From Bradyrhizobium sp. ISRA430 (GTDB lineage Bacteria > Pseudomonadota > Alphaproteobacteria > Rhizobiales > Xanthobacteraceae), in NCBI RefSeq assembly GCF_029909975.1, contig NZ_CP094516.1, positions 6,860,501 through 6,924,500 on the forward strand: a DNA stretch of 64,000 bases. The letters are read 5' to 3'. Below the pieces are notes generated by a model, which did not search any database, was not told the DNA's origin, and saw only the letters and a program-made list of their open reading frames with translations. The position numbers and the translations under genes were made by a program. The number at the start of each line of letters is the position of its first letter. The first letter of the stretch is position 1. Of the stretch, positions 10,268 to 19,479 are shown in pieces.

Positions 10268-11432
10268 CAGAGCATATGCTACAAACAAGAGGCCGTCGTC
10301 TCCTTGTTTTGGTAGGCTGATGGCCAGAGGTCTTTCGGCTGGCTGCAGTGTCCCCTTGAATGGCGCAGTAGCCTTTTGTGATCCACACGGCCGCAAAACC
10401 AGGGACACTTGTCATTGCTAGTTGCGGGTCTAAAACGGCCTCACTTGACCTCGCGAGGGGCGCTCTGGCGGGCCGCCATGCTGACAGGCACGATAGTTTC
10501 AGCAGATCCACGACGCCGCATATTGAGGGGTAGGACTGCGGCACGTTTTGAAGCACAATTAGCGGCACACGTGGCATCCGATGGGAGTCCCCGGCATCAA
10601 TCGGGTGTGGACCAATGGTGGTAGTCTGCGTCCCAGTGGATCCCGAACGTTAGCCTCGTTCCCATAGCCCTTTAATTTTCGGCAGTTGCGGCGATACGAC
10701 TTCCTTGAAAGGGAGTGCACGGATGAAACACCTCATCATGAGTATCGATGAGTATCTCTCTGGCCTTCTTCGATTCCGCTAAATTCTCGGTGAAATCCCT
10801 GTGCACTCCCGCCGCGCAAGCGCACCGCTAAATCAAGTAAACGGAGCGACGGAAGAGAATCAGAAGCTTATGCGATAAGCTTACGCGACCTGGTAGATTG
10901 CCTAGGGTTGCGCGATTGAGAGGATCCGTCGCTAAGCAGCATTTCGGTTGTCGACCGGCGAGGTAAACAACTGCTCAATCTCGCTAGCTTCGATGAGACG
11001 GAGGAAGTCACAGTTGCGTGCCGTTTGCTGTTTATGGAGGCAAAAGGATGGCGACAAAGCACCGGCTCTCTGTCATTCAAATCACCAATAAACGGATTGC
11101 TCAAATTAGTTAGTGAGGATTCCAACGACAGGCCAGTTCACAGTCATCCTGATTGAGATTGCAAGCCGAAACGTGCCTCGCTCGCGCTAGCTATTGCTAA
11201 CTCCGCTATCCAACCAATAAACTGAGCCAACGGGGTGCAGAAGCGCCCGGATGGAGCACTGCCGAGCCGGGTTTTATGTGGATGTGCTCCTTGTGGAAGA
11301 CATTCATTATCGGCCTCTGTCATGCCGGCAAGGTTCTGCCAACCATTCACGGCTTCCACTCCGACCGCTAACGGATCGAAAACGGTTTTCGAGCAAGTTC
11401 TTGCCCGGGATAGCAGGGGAGGAGATCCACAC
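10268..11432. other. 1.1 kb without a supported gene
   Basis: Short frames only, none with a ribosome site plus plausible protein composition. I see no IS end, box or RNA gene. Confidence 0.4.
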
Positions 11433-11618
11433 ATGACCGGACCGGCCGTTATGGAAAACGTGCGCCGCTATCGCGCGATAGCTTCGTTGTGCCGTCAGTC
11501 CGCCGCATTTCGGCCAATCCAACGGGACTCATTGCTAGCGCAAGCTGCAGAGTGGGAGGAACGCGCGATCGCGGAGATCGAGAGATACTTCAGTTGTTCT
11601 GCTGCACGTCCTGCTTGA
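11433..11618 (+). CDS. Small conserved Bradyrhizobium-type protein, 61 aa
   Basis: Starts at ATG 11433 behind a strong ribosome site (AGGGGAGGAG). The product is a short amphipathic helical protein with a Tyr-Arg-x-Ile-Ala-Ser-Leu-Cys-Arg-Gln block followed by Trp-Glu-x-Arg-Ala-Ile-Ala-Glu-Ile-Glu. I recognise this as a type of small hypothetical protein common in Bradyrhizobium genomes, with several copies per genome. No function is established. It stands alone and is not linked to a tts box. Confidence 0.6.
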   Translation: MTGPAVMENVRRYRAIASLCRQSAAFRPIQRDSLLAQAAEWEERAIAEIERYFSCSAARPA

Positions 11619-12608
11619 TTGCGCTCGACGATGAAAAGAATCCACCATCTGGCCAATAGGTCGGATCATGAAAGGCAATGCTGGCCAAACGATCCAGTCG
11701 CGCAAGCGGCCGCGCTGGGAATTCATCGGCGGGAGCTTCGAATAGAACGCTCAAACAGCTTCATCATCTCCGCCAGCACATCCCGGGCCCTCGTCCAGCC
11801 ACGGGATAGCTCAGCTCTGTGGATTGCTTCCGCCCTCGCCGACGCTGTGCCAAGGGCGCCGTTACGTTGCCCGGAGGGATGATGCGTTCGCATTCGGCAA
11901 GAAGAACTCCTTGGTTCGGCACCGTTCGTCGCGGTGCCGTGCAAACATTAAGCCCTAAAGCCGACCGTAAGAGGGGCATGCCGAGTAAATCTGCTAGCCG
12001 CCAGGAGCTCGTGTATGATCGCCTGATGAATGTCGGCGCGCGCTGGCCAGCCGGAAGATCCGATGTTGCGCCACGCAAGGAAAATGGAAACTCCGGCTTA
12101 TCAAAAGCGCAATTCCGCCATCTCCTGCGGATGCAGAAATCATTGATCAAGAGTTATATGGCGAAGGGCATGAGATGCGAGGCTGACTCGCCAAAGTCGA
12201 TCTGGCCAATGACGTGGGTTATCTTCGTGTAGAGCCTGTACGCTCTACATAAAGTCATATTCATCATCATACGGATCGTTCGCGGGCTTTGCCGCACTCT
12301 CGGTACACCTGGCATTGCCGCTATTGTCTTCAGTTGCGGCAAGATACAAAGGCGGTTTACCCGCTCGTTGCCATTTGCATCCTTTTTCCATTTGTCCTCG
12401 TGCTTGGTGGGATCAAGCACCATCATCGAGTCACTTACCTCAACAAGCCAAACGCTGCTGCGCGGGCTTTCGCTTCCGGATTGAAAGAGTGAGAGAGGAC
12501 GAGCGGTTCGTTGCCGTCGATCCGGAGCTGATGTTCAAGCAAGATATCGCCCGCGTTATCGACAAGCGGATGAGTAGCCCGGAAATCTATTATTGAGGTG
12601 AGTTCATC
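11619..12608. other. About 1 kb of likely gene debris
   Basis: Short plus-strand frames around 11.9-12.2 kb and 12.3-12.6 kb give protein-like segments (for example a Lys/Arg-rich stretch ending near 12232 and an acidic stretch ending near 12596), but no intact gene can be built. It reads as eroded coding sequence of unknown origin. Confidence 0.35.
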
Positions 12609-13111
12609 TCACCCAGGAAATTGTTCGCGCCAATCATTTTTGCGCTTGAACAGCTCACTCGGGCGACCTCCGGCTTCCGTTCTCAGGGCCCGGCGCTCTT
12701 GTTCTCGAGCTGATAGCTGAAAATATCGCGCTTTCTCCGAACCAGACTTCGTGCCGAAGCAAAACGCAACGTCCGCTGTTCGTTGAGCCTTTCGGGACAC
12801 CCGAGCTAGGGTATCGCTGGGGATTCGCAGCAATATGCTCTATGTCTCCGCCATAAAACTCCGTCAGCTTGTTCTCGAATGAAGATCTTGAGATCTCAAC
12901 CACCGGTGGCTCGTCAACCAGCGCGTATGGCGGGACTGCAGCCGAAAATGAATCAGAGGAGAAACTCGATGGCGCCGAATTCAGGAAGGAGAGTATATCT
13001 GGCGAATCTTTGGCGATGCGCGTAGTACCGGTCATTAGTCGCGCTCGTTCTCATTTCATCGGCCTCGGAAGCGCATTTGGTATCGGATAAATTGCTGGTG
13101 CGCTGAAACAT
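12609..13111 (-). pseudogene. Decayed tts-linked effector candidate, possibly NopP-like
   Basis: ATG at 13111 follows GGGAGG with good spacing and opens a polar leader. That frame ends near 12953, and coding shifts to the frame of 13035-12655, which is Ser-rich then has a folded-looking part (Val-Glu-Ile-Ser-Arg-Ser-Ser-Phe-Glu, Tyr-Gly-Gly-Asp-Ile-Glu-His). It ends in a third frame with Lys-Asn-Asp-Trp-Arg-Glu-Gln-Phe-Pro-Gly at 12609. A Ser-rich N-terminus, nearby tts-like box and position beside the T3SS cluster suggest a secreted effector. The general look recalls NopP, but I cannot confirm this without alignment. At least two frame changes make it non-functional as read. Confidence 0.45.
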
Positions 13112-13184
13112 GAAGCCTCCCATTTGTATCGACGAGGTCGCGAGGGCTGCCGCCGATTGAGTGTTCCGCATTGATGGTAAGCCT

Positions 13185-13202
13185 AGCTGTCGGTATGCTG
13201 AC
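13185..13202 (-). promoter_or_regulatory. Degenerate tts box
   Basis: Minus-strand GTCAGCATACCGACAGCT keeps both half sites (GTCAGC and ACAGCT) with mismatches in the middle. It points at the decayed effector at 13111-12609, about 74 bp from its likely start. Confidence 0.5.
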
Positions 13203-13219
13203 AGCTTAGCATCAAGACG

Positions 13220-13840
13220 TCACCATTCCGATCCGCTCCCGCATTGGCTCGTTCGAGATAGCGCCGCGAAGTGCCGGCCGTCCGCCTGCGGTGCTGGGTT
13301 GGCGCCGCCGGCCTCCGTCTTACCTTCAAGGGCGAGGGACAGTTTGAAGTTATTGCGCAGCATCGGGTTTGCGGGTTCCGCTGCGAGAGCTTGGCGGTAG
13401 AGTTCTTGGGCCTCCAGATGTCGGCCCTCGTGATCGAGAACAACTGCTTTGGCATTCAATGCGCGCAGGTCGCCAGGGGCTGCCAATAAGATCCCGTCGA
13501 GCACCTCAAGCGCATCATTCGGGCATTTGCGTGCCAGCAAAGCCCGCGCAAGAGGAATCGCGGCATCAACATTGTCCGGTCGTTGCTTCAGTGCATCGCG
13601 CAAAGCCTCCTCGTCAGCATCCCGACCGAGGGCGTGAGCGATGCGCTCGCGCATAGCTGGATCGACCTCCTTGGCCCCGACCAGTTCTGCCGTAGACGTC
13701 GGCTGCTGTGAAAGACCCGACTTGTGCGAGTTAACGCAACCCGCGAGCAGCACAATGGCAAGCATGGGGAGAAAGGCCGAGCACGAATGGCGACGAAAAT
13801 TACGCCAGCGCCGCAGAACGTTAATCTTACATGAATTCAT
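13220..13840 (-). CDS. y4yS: TadD-like TPR lipoprotein of the T3SS (y4yS)
   Basis: About 206 aa. The N-terminus is a lipoprotein signal with lipobox Leu-Ala-Gly-Cys around residue 34. The body contains tetratricopeptide repeats (ALRDALKQRPDNVDAAIPLA, ALEVLDGILLAAPGDLRALNAKA, then an AEPANPMLRNN repeat). It resembles TadD pilotins of Tad pili, and a gene of this type closes the nopA-rhcV operon in rhizobial T3SSs. It likely sits in the outer membrane or periplasm and assists secretin assembly. Start at 13840 has GAGGA upstream and lies 31 bp after rhcV. Confidence 0.85.
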   Translation of the reverse strand: MNSCKINVLRRWRNFRRHSCSAFLPMLAIVLLAGCVNSHKSGLSQQPTSTAELVGAKEVDPAMRERIAHALGRDADEEALRDALKQRPDNVDAAIPLARALLARKCPNDALEVLDGILLAAPGDLRALNAKAVVLDHEGRHLEAQELYRQALAAEPANPMLRNNFKLSLALEGKTEAGGANPAPQADGRHFAALSRTSQCGSGSEW

Positions 13841-13871
13841 AAGCGTCCTCACGACCCCAAACCTGTGCTCG

Positions 13872-15989
13872 TCAGCCGGCCGCAGGGAGGAGGTCACGAT
13901 GCCCGCCTGTAGGAGTCTTGTCCTTGCCGGGCGCAAGTTTGACGGAGCCAATCGGCTGGACGGTGAAATCCGAGGCGAGATCCTGATAGGAGAGAACAGG
14001 TAGGTCTATTCCATTGCGGGTGAGAAAGCCGCGGACGAAGCGCCGGATATCCATCGAGCCCAGGATAACTGGCTGGTTCTGACTGCGTGCGATGCTCGAA
14101 TGGATCTGGCGAAATTGTGAAAGCAGCATCTCGCTTTGCCGATCCTCCAAAACGAGATAGGGACCGACAGCGGTCTCGCGCACCGCACTGCGCACGATAT
14201 CCTCGGTCTCGCGCTCGACGATAAAAGCCGCCACAACACGATGGGCGTTGGCGTAGCGGTGACAGATCTGCCGCTTCAGAGCGGAGCGCACATATTCGGT
14301 GAGCAGTACGGCATTTTGTTCCCGTTCGCTCCATTCTGCAAGCGCCTCCAAAACCAAACGGGTGTTCCGGATCGGGATGCCCTCGTCCAGCAAGCGACGT
14401 AGGACATCCGCGATGCGAGGGATCGGTGTCGTGCGCAGCACCTCTTTCACCAGATCGGCATATTCCTGCTCCATCCGGCCAAGCAACTGACGCGTTTCCT
14501 GAATGCCCACCAGGCGCTGTGCATAGCGCGTCAACGTTAACTGCACGCGCAGGGCGATGATTTCGCTCGGACGGTGGTGCCCTATTCCGGCAGCTTTGAG
14601 AGCAGGCGCATGGACTTGTTTGATCCAGATCCGATTCGTGTCTGGGTCGTGCCAAAAGGGGATCCCGCTCAAATCAATGTTCGCCACGTCGTCGTTAAGT
14701 AAGAGTTGTGTAGGGTCAATGGCGCCCTCTTCCACGGGCACTCCTTCGACATCCACCCGGAATTGCGATTGGGCCAGGTGCTTTGCGCTTTGGGCGGGAA
14801 TGCGTGGAATTGTGATGCCAAGATCAGCTGAAACCAGTGCCGAAACCCGAGCGACGCACTGCTCGAGTTCCCCTACGTCGATTGCCTGCATCAGGCTCGG
14901 CGCTAGCAACAGCGTAATTGGAAGTGCCTCCGCGGGCACGGCTTGCTTCTGACCCTGTGCGGAAGCGGGAGCCGAACCGGTGGGACCGGCGCCGGCTTTG
15001 GGAGCGGTCTTGCCCTCTTGCACGCCAACCTTGAGAAAGCTGGCGGCGGAGAAGAGCGCGGCCAGTATGACAAAGGGGGGCAAAGGGAAGCCAGGAACGA
15101 GCCCCATCACAAGCAAGACACAGGAGGCCAAGCGTAGCGCTTGTGTGCTGGCCGTAAGTTGGTTGACGATATCGGCGCCGAGATTGAGTTTGGAAGGACC
15201 GTTGACACGAGTAACAATGGTTGCTGCGGTAATTGACAGCAGCAGGGCCGGAATCTGCGAAATGAGCGCATCACCGATCGTCAGGATGGTGTATTGATGC
15301 ATCGCCTCCTCGAGGGACATGCCCTTGGAGAGTGATCCGATCGTGATGCCACCCAGCATGTTGATGCAGATGACTATGAGTCCGGCTATGGCATCGCCCT
15401 TCACGAATTTCATAGCGCCGTCCATCGCACCGTGCAGTTGGCTTTCTCGCTCCAGCGCGCCGCGCCGGCTGCGGGCTTCGTGCTGATCGATATGGCCGTT
15501 GCGCAGCTCCGCGTCGATCGCCATCTGCTTGCCCGGCAGCGCATCGAGCGTGAAGCGCGCCGATACCTCCGCCACCCGTTCGGCGCCCTTGGCGAGAACC
15601 ATGAACTGCACCATGGTCACGATCAGGAATATGACAATGCCGACGGCGATGTTGCCGGATATGACGAAATCGCCGAACGTATGGATGATGCTGCCGGCAT
15701 CGCCCTCGGCTAGGATCAGTCGCGTCGTTGCAACGGTGAGAGCAAGACGAAAGACGGTGGAGATCAGGATGACGCCCGGCAGGGACGAAAAGTCGAGCGG
15801 CGTGTTGAGATACAGGGCTACCATCAACAGCAATATGGCAAACCCCAGATTGAAGCCGATCAGCATATCGATCACGATGATCGGGATCGGCATGATCATC
15901 ATTCCGATCGCCAGAAGAAGCATCAACGCGACCATCAAATCCGGGTGAGCCGGCGCGCGCGTGATGAGATTTCGTAGAAGGTTGGCCAT
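13872..15989 (-). CDS. rhcV: RhcV/SctV, T3SS export-gate inner-membrane protein
   Basis: About 705 aa, full length for SctV/FlhA proteins. The N-terminal half has eight or so membrane segments and the family signature (FNLGFAILLLMVALY, then VFRLALTVATTRLIL, and KGMSLEEAMHQYTILTIGDALISQIPALLLS). The C-terminal half is the cytosolic ring domain that binds chaperone-substrate complexes. Start chosen at 15989, 8 bp after the SctY-like gene, because the longer reading adds an Arg/Cys-rich leader overlapping that gene. Part of the minus-strand nopC-nopA-sctD-sctX-sctY-rhcV-y4yS operon. Confidence 0.95.
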   Translation of the reverse strand: MANLLRNLITRAPAHPDLMVALMLLLAIGMMIMPIPIIVIDMLIGFNLGFAILLLMVALYLNTPLDFSSLPGVILISTVFRLALTVATTRLILAEGDAGSIIHTFGDFVISGNIAVGIVIFLIVTMVQFMVLAKGAERVAEVSARFTLDALPGKQMAIDAELRNGHIDQHEARSRRGALERESQLHGAMDGAMKFVKGDAIAGLIVICINMLGGITIGSLSKGMSLEEAMHQYTILTIGDALISQIPALLLSITAATIVTRVNGPSKLNLGADIVNQLTASTQALRLASCVLLVMGLVPGFPLPPFVILAALFSAASFLKVGVQEGKTAPKAGAGPTGSAPASAQGQKQAVPAEALPITLLLAPSLMQAIDVGELEQCVARVSALVSADLGITIPRIPAQSAKHLAQSQFRVDVEGVPVEEGAIDPTQLLLNDDVANIDLSGIPFWHDPDTNRIWIKQVHAPALKAAGIGHHRPSEIIALRVQLTLTRYAQRLVGIQETRQLLGRMEQEYADLVKEVLRTTPIPRIADVLRRLLDEGIPIRNTRLVLEALAEWSEREQNAVLLTEYVRSALKRQICHRYANAHRVVAAFIVERETEDIVRSAVRETAVGPYLVLEDRQSEMLLSQFRQIHSSIARSQNQPVILGSMDIRRFVRGFLTRNGIDLPVLSYQDLASDFTVQPIGSVKLAPGKDKTPTGGHRDLLPAAG

Positions 15990-15997
15990 GAGAAGCC

Positions 15998-16420
15998 TTA
16001 TTGTTGTTCGATTGCAGCTGTGCTGCCCCGCAACAAAACATAGCGTTTGAAGACGGCTTGCGCTTCGGTCATGCGGCCAGCGTGACGCAGGGCGTGGCTG
16101 CGCATCAGCATCAAGGGCAGACACGAAGATGGCTCGTCATCCAGTTTATCAAGCTTGTCCAATACCGACAGTGCTTCGTCACCGCGACGCTCCGAGATGA
16201 GAGCGTAGGCCAGGATGCGGAGCAGGCCGATGTCTTGGGACTGTTCGTGAGCGACCAGCCGCAACAGAGCCAGGCTCTTGGCGCTCTGTCCGCACGCAAG
16301 GTAGACATAAGAAAGCACGCAGAGCAAATCTCGCTCCGGCCCGGAGATCAGCTCGACAGCGCCGGCTTCGGAAACGCGCTGTGTAGATGTGAAGTGTTGC
16401 ACTTTGTCTGGCCCGGCCAT
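15998..16420 (-). CDS. sctY: SctY-like TPR chaperone
   Basis: 140 aa, cytosolic, composed of TPR-like helical repeats (LLCVLSYVYLACGQSAKSLALL, LRILAYALISERRGDEALSVL, LMRSHALRHAGRMTEAQAVF). It lies between an SctX-like gene and rhcV, exactly the order yscX-yscY-lcrD of Yersinia, where YscY is the chaperone of YscX and both are needed for export of early substrates. The assignment rests on TPR fold, size and order rather than on strong sequence signature. It is 2 bp from the upstream gene and 8 bp from rhcV, so tightly co-translated. Confidence 0.65.
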   Translation of the reverse strand: MAGPDKVQHFTSTQRVSEAGAVELISGPERDLLCVLSYVYLACGQSAKSLALLRLVAHEQSQDIGLLRILAYALISERRGDEALSVLDKLDKLDDEPSSCLPLMLMRSHALRHAGRMTEAQAVFKRYVLLRGSTAAIEQQ

Positions 16421-16422
16421 CG

Positions 16423-16962
16423 CTAGACTTTGATCAAGCCGTTGTGACTCTGCCGGAGCAGGATTAATTGCTGCAGCTCCAGTTGCAGAAGCGCGGCCCC
16501 TTCACGTGACACCAAATCCTCTGGCGCGGCTGATAGCGTATCAGCCAAACGCTCCAGAAGAAGGCCGTGTTGCTCTGGACGCAGAACATGCGAATGACGT
16601 AAGCGCGGCGTCACGAAGGAGAGCAGACCGTGCGCGAGATTGGGCTCATTAAGCCAAGCGGGTTCCGAGCCTGGCTCGACCTGACCTGGCGGGGCGCGCG
16701 CCTCGTCGAGATTGACGCGCGAAACTGCATCGATCGAACTGAGCTCGAGCGCGCTCTCGATCGTGGCGTCCACCAACGGATCCAGCACGTCGCTGTGACG
16801 AGAAATTGAGGTGTGGCTCTTGTTATCATTGCCACGCGTCCGATCAATCCCGATGGACTTGCCTCGAGAACTAACGGGCGTGATGGCAGATGCATGATGA
16901 TCGACGTTTGGCTCCTGAAAAGAGGTGCCAGGCTTGACGGGATTCGGGGGCAGCCTAGTCAT
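16423..16962 (-). CDS. sctX: SctX-like early T3SS substrate
   Basis: 179 aa. The first half is polar and disordered, as in secreted T3SS proteins. The last 80 residues are helical and Leu-rich (RPEQHGLLLERLADTLSAAPEDL, then LLQLELQQLILLRQSHNGLIKV). Position directly before a TPR protein and SctV matches YscX in the Ysc family, a secreted protein needed for needle assembly. YscX is shorter (about 120 aa), so this protein would have an N-terminal extension. If this reading is wrong it remains an operon gene of unknown function. Confidence 0.5.
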   Translation of the reverse strand: MTRLPPNPVKPGTSFQEPNVDHHASAITPVSSRGKSIGIDRTRGNDNKSHTSISRHSDVLDPLVDATIESALELSSIDAVSRVNLDEARAPPGQVEPGSEPAWLNEPNLAHGLLSFVTPRLRHSHVLRPEQHGLLLERLADTLSAAPEDLVSREGAALLQLELQQLILLRQSHNGLIKV

Positions 16963-16995
16963 GGCACTTTGCTTCCTTACCTGCGGCCTAAAACG

Positions 16996-17886
16996 CTAAT
17001 AGGGTAGGGTGGCAAGCCGACCATCCCGGCTCAGCAAAACACGCCCTTCCTCAATCCCGCAGACGGTCCATCCATTGCTCAAGAGCGCGCCGACGAAATA
17101 CTTTTGACCAGCAACGACAATATAGGGTTCGCTCCCGCGCCAAACAGCTTGGACCTCAATTGCTGGGGGCGTCTTCTCAACCTTGATGGCGACCGCATTG
17201 ACAAGCGTATAAGCGCCATTGCTATTTTGATCAAACCGCTGCTGGACGTCTCGCCATGTGGCGAGCGAGGCGGGCGTAACGGTGCCGTCGGCGGTGACAA
17301 CGCCCGCCCCAGAGCCGACCTTGATGCCGACAAGGCCCGCTCTGTCAACTTCCTCTTGCAGCCGCTCGGCAGCTGCATTGGTGGCCAAAGCATCAGGAGC
17401 GCTGAGCGCCAGCGTGGGTGCAATGGTCGTAGCAGGGGACGACCGGCTTGACGCCACGGTGGTGTCGGTCTGGACAAAACTGGATGAGACTGCGCCAATC
17501 GCGGCAGAGCTGATCAGGACAAAAGTGAGAACGGCGAGCGATATACGCCGGCGGTCGACGGAGCCAGGTTGTTTGTAGTCCTCGATCGTCCAGCGAATGG
17601 ACATCGCCCCGGCATGCAAAACGACAGGAAGAGGGACAACAATGGGCTCATTCGCTAAAACAGTCTCGTGCCCCTCGATCCTGACGTCCCTCGCAAGGGC
17701 CTCGATCTCGATTGAATTGGAATGCGGGGTGACACGGAGATGGTGCGGTTCGAGGCCTTGTTCGACGAAGATTAAGTCTGCATCGAGGCTGCTGCCAATC
17801 AGACACGATCCGATCCCCACTTTACTTGTCAGCCCAGAATAACCCCCCGACAGCACTTCGAAATGCAAGCAATTTGGTTCATTCAC
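16996..17886 (-). CDS. y4yQ: SctD-like inner-membrane ring protein (y4yQ)
   Basis: About 296 aa. The N-terminal 100 residues look like a cytosolic FHA-like domain (SGGYSGLTSKVGIGSCLIGSS, EPHHLRV). A single membrane segment follows (SLAVLTFVLISSAAIGAVSSS, near 135-155) and then a periplasmic part with ring-building-like repeats. This is the layout of SctD (YscD/PrgH). Translation starts at GTG 17886 behind AGGAAA; an overlapping ATG is out of frame. It is third in the nopC operon, after two hairpins that separate it from nopA. Confidence 0.8.
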   Translation of the reverse strand: MNEPNCLHFEVLSGGYSGLTSKVGIGSCLIGSSLDADLIFVEQGLEPHHLRVTPHSNSIEIEALARDVRIEGHETVLANEPIVVPLPVVLHAGAMSIRWTIEDYKQPGSVDRRRISLAVLTFVLISSAAIGAVSSSFVQTDTTVASSRSSPATTIAPTLALSAPDALATNAAAERLQEEVDRAGLVGIKVGSGAGVVTADGTVTPASLATWRDVQQRFDQNSNGAYTLVNAVAIKVEKTPPAIEVQAVWRGSEPYIVVAGQKYFVGALLSNGWTVCGIEEGRVLLSRDGRLATLPY

Positions 17887-17906
17887 GGTCAGTTTCCTGA
17901 ATAGCG

Positions 17907-17992
17907 AACGGGACCGTACGGCAAAACCGTACGGCCCGTTGCGACTTCACAGACTAAGCAGCCGGGGAAAGTGGGGCGGCGACGCCGCCCCA
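17907..17992 (-). promoter_or_regulatory. Two strong hairpins between nopA and sctD
   Basis: Hairpin 1 (17972-17992) pairs GGGGCGGC with GCCGCCCC around a 3-base loop, ten bases after the nopA stop. Hairpin 2 (17907-17940) pairs AACGGG-CCGTACGG with CCGTACGG-CCCGTT around a short loop. Neither is followed by a clear U-run on the minus strand, so they look more like attenuating or mRNA-stabilising structures than a full terminator. They would let nopC and nopA be made in excess over the downstream basal-body genes. Confidence 0.7.
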
Positions 17993-18001
17993 TCTCATCC
18001 C

Positions 18002-18235
18002 TTACTGCACCCGCTCATCGGCCGCTTTTTTGATAGTCGAAAGCTCAGTCGAGACAACGCGAAGTTCCACATCCCTCTCAGCAGCCTTTGTGCTGGTCGC
18101 AGTCAGAGCGGCGATTTGCTTTTGGAATGCCGCCTCTCCAGCAACTTCAGCAGCCGTGGAAGCTGCTGCAGCAGTAGCGGTGCCGGCTGCCCCACCTGCA
18201 GTCGAGGTACCAGACGCACCAACTCCTTTACCCAT
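18002..18235 (-). CDS. nopA: NopA, T3SS pilus/needle subunit
   Basis: 77 aa, Ala/Gly/Thr-rich N-terminus and a helical C-terminus, with no signal peptide, as expected for a T3SS-exported pilin. Size and order (nopC-nopA-y4yQ) match NopA of other rhizobia, the main component of their surface appendages and required for effector delivery. Start at 18235 is fixed by CAGGAG upstream; a longer reading from 18268 adds 11 residues without a ribosome site. Strong expression is implied by the tts box upstream of nopC and by hairpins downstream. Confidence 0.85.
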   Translation of the reverse strand: MGKGVGASGTSTAGGAAGTATAAAASTAAEVAGEAAFQKQIAALTATSTKAAERDVELRVVSTELSTIKKAADERVQ

Positions 18236-18305
18236 ACTATTCTCCTGTTTGCTCGATTTCGCCGCCACGTGCGGCTCCTATTTCCTAACGTCGCAACATG
18301 CGACG

Positions 18306-18602
18306 TCAGGAATCCTCCTCTGTCTCGGCCATGACATCGTCGAAACGGCTCATTGCACTATTCGCAAATTGGAGAGCAACGGCTCCAAGAGCGACGTTGA
18401 ACGCTTGCTGCATAGCGGCTTCATGCGAGCTACCGCCCGGAGTGGACGCGCCGCCGTTTACGGGAATGTTTGCATCAGGCGATCGGCCATGATCGTCGCG
18501 CTCGCCAGGCTTGTGAGATGCTTTTTTGCCGCCGCTTTTGCCGCCAGCCGCATGGAGGTCAGCATCAACGTGCCCAGCGGCGCCAGAGCTCGTAACGCGC
18601 AT
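18306..18602 (-). CDS. nopC: NopC, T3SS-secreted protein
   Basis: 98 aa, Gly/Ser/His-rich and disordered at the N-terminus, with a helical C-terminal part (MQQAFNVALGAVALQFANSAM). NopC is a rhizobium-specific protein secreted by the T3SS and encoded just ahead of nopA. Length, order and composition match. AGGAG lies six bases upstream of the ATG at 18602. First gene of the minus-strand operon and 67 bp downstream of a near-perfect tts box. Confidence 0.85.
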   Translation of the reverse strand: MRVTSSGAAGHVDADLHAAGGKSGGKKASHKPGERDDHGRSPDANIPVNGGASTPGGSSHEAAMQQAFNVALGAVALQFANSAMSRFDDVMAETEEDS

Positions 18603-18668
18603 CGGGTTCTCCTATGTCAATTCGATGTGCCAATCGAGGCAGTTTCCACCCTCCACTCTGCAGGTATT

Positions 18669-18686
18669 AGCTTTCGACAAGCTGAC
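18669..18686 (-). promoter_or_regulatory. tts box driving nopC-nopA operon
   Basis: Minus-strand GTCAGCTTGTCGAAAGCT is a near-perfect match to the tts-box core. It precedes nopC by 67 bp. Confidence 0.93.
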
Positions 18687-19479
18687 GAGTCGTAGAAAAT
18701 ACAATGAGCCGATGGTGGATCGTCATTAAACGTCTTCACCAGCAGACCGTATTTGAAAGATGGCCGGCGAAAGCTGGAGATCAGATGGTTAAGACAAACA
18801 ATCGTTTGTGGAGCTTGATCGAGTGAGCACGTTGCTCATCGCTTCGAAAGCGTTCAATTGGCGAAATATCAAAGCCACCACTAATAACGTGCTGCAATCT
18901 CGGGCTGATGTCTCTTGCGATGCCTCCGAGCTCTTTCGACAATTTGCTTGCGGTCAGGCGATGCGGCACGGAGCTTGACCTCGTCGGGAGCGAGGCTGAA
19001 AGCCAGAGTGACGGCCGATTCAGCGGCCAGAGCGGTCCATCGGCCCTGGCGGGCCCATGGCAGATCCGTCAATCGCGACCCACTTTCAGGGAGACCGAGC
19101 AGGAGCCCGCTACTCGAGAAAGAGCCCTTCGGCTCTACCGCTTTGCACCAATGTGCTCTCGATCCTTGCGCAATCGGCTGGCTCCGCGGCTGTGGCCGTC
19201 TATCGGGTATTGTTAATGCATCGCGATGTTGACAGGCGGCGTATGCAGTCAATGGAACTTCACAGCGGCAGACCGGGCTTGAGGTCGGATTCGAACGATC
19301 GAGTGCGGCCAACATAGTTTGTGCGCAGTGAAGAGCCGAAATAAGTTCCTCGGATTCGGGGGGTCTCAAGTTTGTTGGTGGAGCTTGCGCGACCTACTGC
19401 TCGGCAGAGAGGCCCAACCGCGCGGAGGCCGCGCAAGCGCCGTTTTCAGCGTGATCCTGAGAAGATAGCGTCGCTCCGC
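18687..19479. other. 800 bp gap between nopC promoter and nopX
   Basis: No supported gene. Frames open here on both strands are mutually overlapping and Arg/Ser-rich. No box, repeat or IS end was recognised. Confidence 0.4.
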
